From NCBI GenBank assembly GCA_050011155.1, contig JBEKJP010000014.1, positions 14,137 to 78,136 of the forward strand: DNA of 64,000 nucleotides. The letters are read 5' to 3'. Positions 52,509-61,402 of this stretch are shown piece by piece. Position 1 is the stretch's first letter, and every line of letters begins with the position of its first letter. The stretch is from Palsa-504 sp050011155 (GTDB lineage: Bacteria; Actinomycetota; Actinomycetes; Streptosporangiales; Streptosporangiaceae). A program made the translations under genes and the position numbers. Below the pieces are notes generated by a model that saw only the letters and a program-made list of their open reading frames with translations, was not told where the DNA came from and made no database searches.

Positions 52509-53912
52509 ATGGGGCTGATCCGTCGCCTCCCGCGTCGGATGCCAGCCGTCGGCGCCCGTGCTTTCAGGCGCTGTGCCACTTTCAGGCGCTGTGCCATCGG
52601 TGACTGGGCGATCTGGAGACTGCCCGGCTGGCTCACTGTCTTCGTCCTGGCGGTCGTCGTCGCCGACTTGGCCGCTGTCGGTGCCGCCGCCCCGCTCACC
52701 ACCTTCCGCTCGCACGACCTGATCCTGTTCGCCGTCTTGCTGGCCTGCACGGCGGTCGCCGTCGAGTGGAGCAGACGGTCCAAAGAGCAGCACGGCATGA
52801 GCATGGACGTCCAGGGCGTCTGGGAGTTTCCCGTCGCCATCCTGCTGCCTCCGCTGTACGCGCTGCTCGCCCCGGTCCTCCGGCTCGTCCTGACGCAATG
52901 GCGGGTGAGCCGCGCCCCGCTGCACCGGCGGATCTTCAGCTGCGCCTCGATCAGCCTGTCCTACGGCGCCGTCTCGCTGACCTTCCGCGGCCTTTCCCAC
53001 CTGACGGCGGGAACGGCGGGCGGCGAGGCCGGCCGCGACTTCCGGTGGACCGTGCTGGTGGCGGTGGGCGCCGTGGTGATGTTCGTCATGAACAACGCGT
53101 TCATCCTGACGGCGATCAAGGGCTCCGACCCCAGCGCGAGCATCCGTGGCCGGTTCTTCGACCGCGAGTCGCTCTACAACGACATCGCCGAGATGTGCAT
53201 CGCCCTGCTGATGACATACGCGGTGGCCGGGAACCTGTTCCTCGCCCCGGCCGCGCTGCCGGTGATCACGCTGCTGCAGCGGTCGCTGCGGCACGCCCAG
53301 CTGCTCATCGACTCGCGGGCCGACTCCAAGACCGGGCTGCTGAACGCGGCGACCTGGGATCACGAGGCGTCGGCCGAGGTCGGCCGCGCGGTGCGGACCC
53401 GGTCGGCGCTCGCCGTGGCGCTGCTCGACATCGACCGGTTCAAGGTCATCAACGACACCTACGGCCACCTGGTCGGTGACCAGGTGATCAAGGAGATCGC
53501 GCGCACGCTGAGCGGCATGCTGCGCGAGTACGACATGGCCGGACGGTTCGGCGGCGAGGAGTTCTCGCTGCTGCTGCCGCAGACCCGCGCGGTCGACGCC
53601 TTCCGTATCGCCGAACGTGTGCGCGCCAGCATCGCCGGGCTGAGCATCATCGCGCCGGGGGCGACGGGCGGGGAACGGGTTCATGTCACGGTTTCCATTG
53701 GCGTGGCGGCGCTGGACAGCGGGAGCGTGCGCAAGCTGAACGAACTGATGGCGGCGGCGGACGCGGCCCTGTACCGGGCGAAGTCCGGTGGCCGGGACCA
53801 GGTGCAGATGATCAGCACCACCCGCGGCCTGAGCGCGATCAGCGGAACTGGCGGCGCCGCCGACGACGGGGCCCACACCCCGAGCCTGTTCCGTCGCGCC
53901 TCGGGCTCTTAG
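52509..53912 (+). CDS. Membrane diguanylate cyclase (GGDEF)
   Basis: A 467-residue enzyme making cyclic di-GMP from GTP. Residues to about 275 hold a basic N-terminus and several membrane spans forming an integral sensory module; the GGDEF domain follows with DIDRFKVINDTYGHLVGD and an active-site Gly348-Gly-Glu-Glu-Phe352. Arg339-x-x-Asp342 five residues earlier is the product-inhibition I-site. No EAL domain is present. ATG 52509 has AAGGAGG at ideal spacing. An 18-bp tandem duplication (about 52563-52598) gives FRRCATFRRCAI at the N-terminus. c-di-GMP controls development in streptomycetes. Confidence 0.93.
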   Translation: MGLIRRLPRRMPAVGARAFRRCATFRRCAIGDWAIWRLPGWLTVFVLAVVVADLAAVGAAAPLTTFRSHDLILFAVLLACTAVAVEWSRRSKEQHGMSMDVQGVWEFPVAILLPPLYALLAPVLRLVLTQWRVSRAPLHRRIFSCASISLSYGAVSLTFRGLSHLTAGTAGGEAGRDFRWTVLVAVGAVVMFVMNNAFILTAIKGSDPSASIRGRFFDRESLYNDIAEMCIALLMTYAVAGNLFLAPAALPVITLLQRSLRHAQLLIDSRADSKTGLLNAATWDHEASAEVGRAVRTRSALAVALLDIDRFKVINDTYGHLVGDQVIKEIARTLSGMLREYDMAGRFGGEEFSLLLPQTRAVDAFRIAERVRASIAGLSIIAPGATGGERVHVTVSIGVAALDSGSVRKLNELMAAADAALYRAKSGGRDQVQMISTTRGLSAISGTGGAADDGAHTPSLFRRASGS

Positions 53913-54076
53913 GCCGGAGTCTGCGTCCCGGCCGCAATGGCCAGAACCGCCAGGATCTCGGTGCCGCCGTGCCGGCAACGGGACGCGTTCCCGGTGCTCA
54001 GCACCTCCGGGGTGGAGAACCCCTGGCAGATCCAGCCGCTCACGAGGTCGGTGCGGAAGCCGGGCCCTCGCGCTCT

Positions 54077-54102
54077 GCATATTCATGCGTTATGATGAAT
54101 AC
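54077..54102 (+). promoter_or_regulatory. Putative ArgR box over the argC promoter
   Basis: ATTCAT (54081-54086) and ATGAAT (54095-54100) form a dyad, and GCAT-ATTC-ATGC just upstream overlaps it; both resemble ARG-box half-sites. TATGAT (54091-54096), a good -10, sits inside. Binding of arginine-loaded ArgR, encoded in the same operon, would block transcription. Confidence 0.65.
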
Positions 54103-54125
54103 TCTTCCAAAGGGTGAGGGGATAT

Positions 54126-55175
54126 ATGGGTGCGAGAGTGGCGGTCGCGGGCGCCAGCGGCTACGCGGGCGGGGAACTGCTCCGCCTGCTGGCCGGCCAT
54201 CCCGACCTGGAAATCGGCCCGCTGACCGCGAACAGCAGCGCCGGCGCCCCCGCGACCGCGGTGCATCCGCAGCTGACCGGCCATCCTGGCCTGGACGGCG
54301 CGGTCTTCGCCGCGACCGAGCCGGATGTGCTGGCCGACGCCGACCTGCTGTTCACCGCGCTCCCGCACGGGGAGTCCGCGCAACTGGCCGCGCGCCTGCC
54401 CGGGCACCTCAAGGTCATCGACCTGGGCGCCGACTTCCGCCTGGCCGATCCGGAGCAGTGGACGCAGTACTACCCGGGCCGGTACGCCGGGCAGTGGACC
54501 TACGGCCTGCCCGAGCTGCCCGGCGCGCGGGACGCGATCCGCGCCGCCGCCACCGTGGCCAACCCCGGCTGCTACGCCACCGCGTCCATCCTCGCGCTGG
54601 CCCCGCTGCTGGCGGCCGGCCTGGCCGATCCGGCCGACATCGTGATCGTGGCCGCCTCGGGCACGTCCGGCGCGGGCCGCTCGCCCCGGCCCGACCTGCT
54701 CGCCACCGAGGTCATGGGGTCGATGTCCGCGTACCAGGTCGGGGGCACGCATCGCCATACTCCCGAAATAGAGCAAAACATTGATCCCAAACGGGGTGGC
54801 GTCCCCGCCCCGCCCTCCCCGTCAGTCTCGTTTACCCCGACGCTGGCCCCGATGCCCCGCGGCATCCTGGCCACCTGCACGGCCAGGTCGACGGCCCCGC
54901 TCGCTGACCTGCGGGCGGCGCTGACCGGGGCTTACCACACCGAACCGTTCGTGCACGTCCTGCCGGAGGGCCGCTGGCCGGCCACCGGCGCCACCCTCGG
55001 TTCCAACGCCGCCCACCTGCAGGTGGCGGCGGATCCGCACGCCGGCCGCGCCGTGGTCGTCTGCGCCCTGGACAACCTGGTCAAGGGCGCGGCCGGGCAG
55101 GCCATCCAGAACGCCAACCTCATGCTCGGCCTGCCGGAGACGGCCGGGCTGACCGCACATGGAGTGTCCCCTTGA
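54126..55175 (+). CDS. argC: N-acetyl-gamma-glutamyl-phosphate reductase
   Basis: Third step of arginine synthesis: NADPH reduction of N-acetylglutamyl phosphate. The 349-residue product begins with the Rossmann motif VAVAGASGYAGGELLRLL and has the catalytic Cys in VANPGCYATAS and the GTSGAGR motif. ATG 54126 has GAGGGG five to six bases upstream; a GTG 54114 in frame would add four residues. First gene of the arg operon, behind a putative ArgR-controlled promoter. It overlaps argJ by TTGA. Confidence 0.96.
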   Translation: MGARVAVAGASGYAGGELLRLLAGHPDLEIGPLTANSSAGAPATAVHPQLTGHPGLDGAVFAATEPDVLADADLLFTALPHGESAQLAARLPGHLKVIDLGADFRLADPEQWTQYYPGRYAGQWTYGLPELPGARDAIRAAATVANPGCYATASILALAPLLAAGLADPADIVIVAASGTSGAGRSPRPDLLATEVMGSMSAYQVGGTHRHTPEIEQNIDPKRGGVPAPPSPSVSFTPTLAPMPRGILATCTARSTAPLADLRAALTGAYHTEPFVHVLPEGRWPATGATLGSNAAHLQVAADPHAGRAVVVCALDNLVKGAAGQAIQNANLMLGLPETAGLTAHGVSP

Positions 55176-56338
55176 GCGTCACCGCCCCCCTGGGTTTCCG
55201 CGCCGCCGGCGTGACCGCCGGCCTGAAGCCGTCCGGCCAGCCGGACGTGGCCGTGGTCCTGAACGACGGACCGTCCCGGGCCGCCGCCGCCGTGTTCACA
55301 GGAAACCGGGTGCAGGCCGCCCCGGTGATCTGGAGCCGCCAGGTGGTCTCCGGCGGCCGGGTCCGCGCCGTGGTGCTCAACTCCGGCGGGGCCAACGCCT
55401 GTACCGGCCCGCTCGGTTTCCAGGACACCCACGCCACCGCCGAGCGCCTGGCCGCCGCCCTGGACGCCCGTGGTGACGATGCGAGCGCGGGGGAGATGGC
55501 GGTCTGCTCGACCGGCCTGATCGGCGAGCGATTGGCGATGGACAAGCTGCTGCCCGCGGTGGACGCCGCGGTGGCCGGCGCCTCCCGAGCCGGCGGCCTG
55601 GCCGCGGCCGACGCGATCAGGACTACCGACACCGTGGTTAAAATCGCCTTCCGCCGTATCGATGGTTACAGCATCGGCGGGATGGCCAAGGGGGCGGGGA
55701 TGCTCGCGCCCGGGCTGGCCACCATGTTGTGCGTGCTCACCACCGACGCGGACCTCGCGGCGGACCGGCTCGACGCCGCGCTCCGTTCGGCCACCGCCGT
55801 GACCTTCGACCGGCTGGACACCGACGGCTGCATGTCCACCAACGACACGGTGCTCCTGATGGCCAGCGGGGCATCGGGGGTCACCCCGGACCAGGCCGAG
55901 TTCACCCGGACGCTCACCGACGTATGCGCGGACCTGGCCCGGCAGCTCCAGCTGGACGCCGAAGGCGCCGGCAAGATGATCACCATCGAGGTGGTCGGGG
56001 CCGCCTCGGAGGCCGACGCGGTGACGGCGGGCCGCGCCGTGGCCCGGAACAACCTGCTCAAGTGCGCCATCGGCGGCGAGGACCCCAACTGGGGCCGGGT
56101 CCTGTCCGCCGTCGGTACCACCGATGCCGTCTTCGAGCCGGACCGGCTGAACGTCGCCATCAACGGGATCTGGGTCTGCCGTCACGGCGCCCCCGGCGAC
56201 GAACGCGCCAAGGTGGACCTGAAGCCGAAGGATGTCACGATCACCGTGGACCTGTCCGCGGGCCCGCACTCCGCGGCCATCCTGACCACCGACCTGACCA
56301 CGGAGTACGTCCACGAGAACAGTGCTTATTCGACATGA
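55172..56338 (+). CDS. argJ: Ornithine acetyltransferase / N-acetylglutamate synthase
   Basis: Recycles the acetyl group from N-acetylornithine to glutamate. The 388-residue precursor self-cleaves between Ala183 and Thr184 in KGAGMLAPGLATMLC, Thr184 becoming the nucleophile of the beta chain. Other family blocks are NSGGANACTG and GGEDPNWGR. TTG 55172 overlaps the argC stop and has GGAG seven bases upstream. Whether it also makes N-acetylglutamate from acetyl-CoA cannot be told from sequence. Confidence 0.95.
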   Translation: MSVTAPLGFRAAGVTAGLKPSGQPDVAVVLNDGPSRAAAAVFTGNRVQAAPVIWSRQVVSGGRVRAVVLNSGGANACTGPLGFQDTHATAERLAAALDARGDDASAGEMAVCSTGLIGERLAMDKLLPAVDAAVAGASRAGGLAAADAIRTTDTVVKIAFRRIDGYSIGGMAKGAGMLAPGLATMLCVLTTDADLAADRLDAALRSATAVTFDRLDTDGCMSTNDTVLLMASGASGVTPDQAEFTRTLTDVCADLARQLQLDAEGAGKMITIEVVGAASEADAVTAGRAVARNNLLKCAIGGEDPNWGRVLSAVGTTDAVFEPDRLNVAINGIWVCRHGAPGDERAKVDLKPKDVTITVDLSAGPHSAAILTTDLTTEYVHENSAYST

Positions 56339-56351
56339 GGGCCTACTCGAC

Positions 56352-57251
56352 GTGACGATTACGGACGCACGAGTGCAGGACGCCTCGGCCAAGGCGGCCA
56401 CGCTGATCGAGGCGCTGCCCTGGCTGAACCGGTTCCACGGCCAGACGGTGGTGATCAAGTATGGCGGCCACGCCATGGCCGACGAGGCGCTGCGCCTGGC
56501 GTTCGCGCAGGACCTGGTGTTCCTGCGCTACGCCGGGCTGCGCCCGGTCGTCGTGCACGGCGGCGGCCCGCAGATCAACGCGATGCTCGGCCGTCTCGGG
56601 GTGGAGTCCTCGTTCACCGCGGGCCTGCGGGTCACCACCCCCGAAGCCATGGAGGTCGTCCGGATGGTCCTGTCCGGCACGGTCAACAAGGACATCGTCG
56701 GGCTGATCAACCGGCACGGCCCGTTCGCGGTGGGCCTGTCGGGGGAGGACGCGGGCACGCTGACCGCGGTCCGCAAGCTCGCGGTCGTGGACGGCGAGCC
56801 GGCCGACATCGGCCTGGTCGGCGAGATCGTGGCCACCGACCCGGGCGCGGTCGAGGCGCTGCTGGCCGACGGCCGGATCCCGGTCGTCTCCAGCGTCGCG
56901 GCCGGCCGGGAGGGCGAGGTCTACAACGTGAACGCGGACACCGCGGCGGCCGCGCTCGCGGTCGCCTTGGGCGCGGCCAAGCTCGTGGTGCTCACCGACG
57001 TGGCGGGCCTGTACCGGGACTGGCCGTCCTCGTCCGACGTGATCAGCGAGCTCACCGCGGCCGAACTGGCCGGGCTGCTTCCCGGCCTGTCAGCCGGGAT
57101 GATCCCCAAGATGGAGGCGTGCCTGACCGCGGTGCGCGGCGGCGTGCCGCAGGCCCACGTCCTGGACGGCCGCCTCAGCCACGCCGTCCTGCTCGAGATC
57201 TTCACCGACTCCGGCATCGGCACTATGGTCCTTCCGGGAGAGAACCAATGA
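56352..57251 (+). CDS. argB: Acetylglutamate kinase
   Basis: Phosphorylates N-acetylglutamate, usually the arginine-feedback step. The 299-residue amino-acid kinase has VVIKYGGHAM, VVHGGGPQI, NVNADTAAAALA and LTDVAGLY. GTG 56352 is chosen (MTITDARVQD...) with GAGGG ten bases upstream; GTG 56322 in frame would overlap argJ and add ten residues. The N-terminal helix needed for arginine-sensitive hexamers seems present. It overlaps argD by ATGA. Confidence 0.95.
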   Translation: MTITDARVQDASAKAATLIEALPWLNRFHGQTVVIKYGGHAMADEALRLAFAQDLVFLRYAGLRPVVVHGGGPQINAMLGRLGVESSFTAGLRVTTPEAMEVVRMVLSGTVNKDIVGLINRHGPFAVGLSGEDAGTLTAVRKLAVVDGEPADIGLVGEIVATDPGAVEALLADGRIPVVSSVAAGREGEVYNVNADTAAAALAVALGAAKLVVLTDVAGLYRDWPSSSDVISELTAAELAGLLPGLSAGMIPKMEACLTAVRGGVPQAHVLDGRLSHAVLLEIFTDSGIGTMVLPGENQ

Positions 57252-58447
57252 CCAATACAGAAAACCTGCAGAAACGGTTCGCTGCCGCCTTCATGCCGAA
57301 CTACGGCGTGCCCCCGGTAGCCATACTTCTTGGCCGGGGCTGCCAGGTATGGGATGCCGACGGCCGCGAGTACCTGGACCTGATCGCCGGGATCGCGGTG
57401 AGCTCGCTCGGGCACGCCCACCCGGCCATCGTCGAGGCGGTCAGCCGCCAGGTGGCCCAGGTGGCGCATACCTCCAACTTGTTCCTGCACGAGCGCGAGG
57501 TCGAGCTGGCCGAACGGCTCCTCGCTCTGCTAGACGAGGACGGCCGCGTCTTCCTGGCCAACTCGGGCACCGAGGCCAACGAGGCCGCGGTCAAGCTGGT
57601 GCGGCGCATCCAGGGGCCCGAGCGGCCGGTGCTCGTGGCCGCCGAGCGCAGCTTCCACGGCCGGACCCTGGGATCGCTCGCGCTCACTGGCAAGGACTCG
57701 ATCCGCACCCCGTTCGGTCCGTATGGTTTCGAGGTCCGGTTCGTCCCTTACGGCGACGCCGACGCGCTACGGGCCGCGGCCGGCTCCGACGTGGCCGCCG
57801 TCTTCCTCGAGCCCGGCCTGGGGGAGAGCGGCGTGATCCCGGCCCCCGCGGGCTACCTGGCCGCCGCGCGCGAGGCCTGCGACCAGGCCGGGGCGCTGCT
57901 GGTGCTGGACGAAATCCAGAGCGGCATCGGCCGGACCGGGGCGTGGTTCGCGCACCAGGCGGCCGGCGTCCGGCCCGACGTGCTCACCCTGGCCAAGGGT
58001 CTTGGCGGCGGGCTGCCGATCGGGGCGTGCATCGGCCTGGGCCCGGCCGGGGCCGGCTTCTCCCAGGGCGACCACGGCTCCACCTTCGGCGGCAACCCGG
58101 TCGCCTGCGCCGCGGCCCTCGCGGTCCTGGACACCATCGACCGCGACGGGCTGCTGGCGCACGTCACCGAGGTCGGCGAGCACCTGGCGGCCGGCCTCGG
58201 CCAGGTCAGCCACCCGCTCCTGGCCGGGGTACGCGGCATCGGGCTGTGGCGGGCGGTCGTGCTGACCGCCCCGCTCGCCCCCCGCGTCGAGGCGGCCGCC
58301 CGGCAGGCCGGCTTCCTGGTCAACGCGGTCCAGCCGGACGCGATCCGGCTGGCGCCGCCGCTGATCCTGACCGCGGCCGAAGCGGACGAGTTCATCGCCG
58401 CGCTGCCCGATATCCTGGCCGGCATCCTCGACGAGGTGAGCGCGTGA
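57248..58447 (+). CDS. argD: Acetylornithine aminotransferase
   Basis: PLP-dependent class III aminotransferase turning N-acetylglutamate semialdehyde into N-acetylornithine. The 399-residue product has NSGTEANEAAVKLVRR, RSFHGRT, LVLDEIQSGIGRTG and the PLP lysine in LTLAKGLGGG. ATG 57248 overlaps the argB stop and is preceded by GGGAGAGAACC. Its stop overlaps argF by GTGA, so the operon is tightly coupled. Confidence 0.96.
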   Translation: MTNTENLQKRFAAAFMPNYGVPPVAILLGRGCQVWDADGREYLDLIAGIAVSSLGHAHPAIVEAVSRQVAQVAHTSNLFLHEREVELAERLLALLDEDGRVFLANSGTEANEAAVKLVRRIQGPERPVLVAAERSFHGRTLGSLALTGKDSIRTPFGPYGFEVRFVPYGDADALRAAAGSDVAAVFLEPGLGESGVIPAPAGYLAAAREACDQAGALLVLDEIQSGIGRTGAWFAHQAAGVRPDVLTLAKGLGGGLPIGACIGLGPAGAGFSQGDHGSTFGGNPVACAAALAVLDTIDRDGLLAHVTEVGEHLAAGLGQVSHPLLAGVRGIGLWRAVVLTAPLAPRVEAAARQAGFLVNAVQPDAIRLAPPLILTAAEADEFIAALPDILAGILDEVSA

Positions 58448-59370
58448 CCCGGCACTTCCTGCGCGACGACGACCTGTCCCCGGCCGAGCAGACCGCCGTC
58501 CTCGACCTAGCCGACCAGCTGAAGAAGGACCGGTATGGTGTTAAGCCCCTGGCCGGCCCGCGCGCGGTGGCCGTGCTCTTCGACAAGCCGTCGCTGCGGA
58601 CCCGGGTGTCGTTCACCGTCGGCATCGCCGAGCTGGGCGGCTTCCCGATGATCATCGACACGCAGGCCACCCACTTCGGCCGGGGCGAGGCCATCGAGGA
58701 CGTCGCCCGGGTGCTGGACCGGCAGGTCGCGGCGGTCGCGTGGCGGACCTTCGAGCAGGACCGGATCGAGGCCCTGGCCGCCGTCTCGTCCGTGCCGGTG
58801 ATCAACGCCCTCACCGACCAGTTCCACCCCTGCCAGCTCCTGGCCGACCTGCAGACCATCCGGGCCCGCGACGGCTCGCTAGCCGGCCGCGTGCTGACCT
58901 TCCTCGGCGACGGCTCGAGCAACATGTCGCAGTCGTACCTGCTCGGCGGGGCGACCGCCGGGATGCACGTGCGCATCGGCGCGCCCGAGGCCGTCGTCCC
59001 CGACCCGGAGGTCATGGCCGCGGCCGCGCGGATAGCGGCGCGGACCGGCGGGTCGGTGGAGATCCTGCCCGACCCCGCAGCCGCGTGCGAGCAGGCCGAC
59101 GTGATCGCGACCGACGTGTGGGCCTCCATGGGCCAGGAGGCCATGGCCGGCGAGCGGCGCCTGGTCCTGGAGCCTTACCGGCTCGACGGCGCCAAGCTGG
59201 CGCTGGCCAAACCGGGCTGCCTGGTCCTGCACTGCCTGCCGGCCCACCGCGGCGAGGAGATCACCGCGGACGTGATCGACGGCCCGAACAGCGTCGTCTG
59301 GGAGCAGGCGGAAAACCGCCTGCACGCCCAGAAGGCCCTCCTGACCTGGCTGCTGGCGCAGCAGCGATGA
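58444..59370 (+). CDS. argF: Ornithine carbamoyltransferase
   Basis: Makes citrulline from ornithine and carbamoyl phosphate. The 308-residue product has the carbamoyl-phosphate loop as SLRTR (Leu replacing the second residue of the usual STRTR), FHPCQLLADLQTI, DVWASMGQE and HCLPAHRGEE, the last two being ornithine-binding signatures that separate it from aspartate carbamoyltransferase. GTG 58444 and the ATGA overlap with argR frame it precisely. Confidence 0.95.
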   Translation: MTRHFLRDDDLSPAEQTAVLDLADQLKKDRYGVKPLAGPRAVAVLFDKPSLRTRVSFTVGIAELGGFPMIIDTQATHFGRGEAIEDVARVLDRQVAAVAWRTFEQDRIEALAAVSSVPVINALTDQFHPCQLLADLQTIRARDGSLAGRVLTFLGDGSSNMSQSYLLGGATAGMHVRIGAPEAVVPDPEVMAAAARIAARTGGSVEILPDPAAACEQADVIATDVWASMGQEAMAGERRLVLEPYRLDGAKLALAKPGCLVLHCLPAHRGEEITADVIDGPNSVVWEQAENRLHAQKALLTWLLAQQR

Positions 59371-59948
59371 CCACGCCGCTGACCAAGACGGCCCGGCACG
59401 CGCGGATCGCCGACATCTTGTCCCGCGAGCAGGTCCGCTCCCAGGAGGAGCTCGCCGAACTGCTCGAGCGGTACGCCAGCGTGCACGTGACCCAGGCGAC
59501 CCTGTCCCGGGACCTGGACGAGCTCGGCGTGGTCCGGCTCCGCTCCGGCGGCGCCCTGGTCTACTCCCTGCCCGAGACACCCGGCGGCCCGGGCTCGCAC
59601 CCCGGCGGCGCCAGCTCGCCCGTATCGAGCGGCGGCTCGCCCGCGAGCAGCATCAGGGCCGAGACTCCGCACGACACAAGGCTGGCCCGCTACCTCGGCG
59701 AGCTGATGACCTCGGCCGAGGCGAGCGCCAACCTCGTCGTGCTGCGAACCCCGGCCGGCGCGGCCCAGTTCCTGGCCTCGGTCATCGACCACGCGGCCCT
59801 GCCGGCCGTCCTCGGCACCGTGGCCGGCGACGACACCGTCCTGATCATCGCGCGCGACCCGGCCGGCGGCGACGCCCTGGCCGCCGACTTCCTCCGCCGC
59901 GCCACCCGCCGCCGATTACCGGCTCGCTTTCCGGCGTTCGTGCGATAG
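59367..59948 (+). CDS. argR: Arginine repressor ArgR
   Basis: Arginine-dependent hexameric repressor of the arg operon. The 193-residue product has the winged helix (RIADILSREQVRSQEELAELLERY, VTQATLSRDLDELGVVRLR) and the C-terminal arginine-binding core (TSAEASANLVVLRTPAGAAQFLASVID, LGTVAGDDTVLII). A Gly/Ser-rich linker of about 30 residues between the two is longer than normal. It lies in the operon it presumably controls through the box at 54077-54102. Confidence 0.94.
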   Translation: MTTPLTKTARHARIADILSREQVRSQEELAELLERYASVHVTQATLSRDLDELGVVRLRSGGALVYSLPETPGGPGSHPGGASSPVSSGGSPASSIRAETPHDTRLARYLGELMTSAEASANLVVLRTPAGAAQFLASVIDHAALPAVLGTVAGDDTVLIIARDPAGGDALAADFLRRATRRRLPARFPAFVR

Positions 59949-59959
59949 AAAGAGGAATT

Positions 59960-61402
59960 GTGACAGCGGGACAGGGTGAAGGTACGTCAGACGGCGCGAC
60001 GCGGCTGTGGGGCGGGAGGTTCGGGGCCGGGCCGGCCGACGCGCTGGCGCGGCTGTCGCTCAGCGTCCAGTTCGACTGGCGGCTGGCCCGGTACGACCTG
60101 CGGGCCTCGCGGGCGCACGCCCGGGTGCTGCACCGGGCCGCGCTGCTGACCGACGCCGAGCTCGACTCGATGCTCAACGCCCTCGACGACCTGGACCGGG
60201 CTTGCGCGAACGGGTCGTTCCGGCCCACGGTCGCCGACGAGGACGTGCACACCGCGCTCGAGCGCGGGCTGCTCGAACGGCTCGGCGCGCTCGGCGGCAA
60301 GCTGCGGGCCGGCCGTAGCCGCAACGACCAGGTCGCGACCGACCTGCGACTGTACCTGCGGGACAACGTCCGGCTGATCGTGAGCAGGCTGTCCGAGCTG
60401 GAGACCGCGCTGATCGACCAGGCCGTCGCCGTCGGCGACGTGCCCGCGCCGGGCATGACCCACCTGCAGCACGCGCAGCCGGTGCTGTTCGGCCACCAGT
60501 TGCTGGCACACGTCCAGGCGTTCGCCCGCGACGTCAGCCGGCTGCGGGACTGGGACACCCGGGCCGCGATCAGCCCGCTCGGTTCTGGCGCGCTGGCCGG
60601 CTCCTCGCTGCCGGTGGACCCGCAGGTGCTCGCGGCCGAGCTCGGCTTCGACGCGGCCGCGCCGAACTCCATGGACGCGGTGGCCGACCGTGATTTCGCC
60701 GCCGAGTTCTGCTTCGCGGCCGCGCTGACCGGGGTGCACCTGTCCCGGCTGGGCGAGGAGATCGTGCTGTGGTCCTCCCAGGAGTTCGGCTGGGTAGAGA
60801 TCGACGACGCCTACGCGACCGGGTCCTCGATCATGCCGCAGAAGAAGAACCCGGACGTGGCCGAGCTGGCCCGCGGCAAGGCCGGCCGCCTCATCGGCGG
60901 ACTGACCGGGCTGCTGACCACGCTGAAGGGCCTGCCGCTGACCTACAACCGGGACCTGCAGGAGGACAAGGAACCGGTCTTCGACGCGGTCGACACCCTG
61001 CTGCTCGTGCTGCCCGCCATGGCCGGCCTGATCGCGACGCTGCGGGTCAACCCCGACCGGCTGCGCCGGAGCGCCTCGACCGGCTTCACCCTCGCCACCG
61101 ACCTGGCCGAGTACCTGGTCCGGCGGGGCGTCCCGTTCCGCGAGGCGCACGAGGTGGTCGGGCACCTCGTGGTGTGGTGCCAGGTGCACGACTGCGACCT
61201 GGACGACGTGAGCGACGCCGACCTGGCCAAGGTCTCCGAGCACCTGACCCCCGACGTCCGGGAGGTGCTGACGGTCGAGGGCGCCCTCGCGGCCCGCCAG
61301 GGATACGGCGGGACGGCGCCGGCCCGCGTCGCGGAGCAGGTCGCCGCGCTGCGCGTCACGGTCGACGCGCACGCCGCCTGGGCCGGCGGGGACGCCGGCT
61401 AG
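59960..61402 (+). CDS. argH: Argininosuccinate lyase
   Basis: Final step, splitting argininosuccinate to arginine and fumarate. The 480-residue fumarase/aspartase-family enzyme begins with LWGGRFGAGPADALARLSLS and has SRNDQVATDLRL, TPGMTHLQ-like PAPGMTHLQHAQP and the signature loop GSSIMPQKKNPD. GTG 59960 follows AAAGAGGAA. It begins 11 bases after argR; argG, normally between them in mycobacteria, is not present in the window. Confidence 0.96.
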   Translation: MTAGQGEGTSDGATRLWGGRFGAGPADALARLSLSVQFDWRLARYDLRASRAHARVLHRAALLTDAELDSMLNALDDLDRACANGSFRPTVADEDVHTALERGLLERLGALGGKLRAGRSRNDQVATDLRLYLRDNVRLIVSRLSELETALIDQAVAVGDVPAPGMTHLQHAQPVLFGHQLLAHVQAFARDVSRLRDWDTRAAISPLGSGALAGSSLPVDPQVLAAELGFDAAAPNSMDAVADRDFAAEFCFAAALTGVHLSRLGEEIVLWSSQEFGWVEIDDAYATGSSIMPQKKNPDVAELARGKAGRLIGGLTGLLTTLKGLPLTYNRDLQEDKEPVFDAVDTLLLVLPAMAGLIATLRVNPDRLRRSASTGFTLATDLAEYLVRRGVPFREAHEVVGHLVVWCQVHDCDLDDVSDADLAKVSEHLTPDVREVLTVEGALAARQGYGGTAPARVAEQVAALRVTVDAHAAWAGGDAG

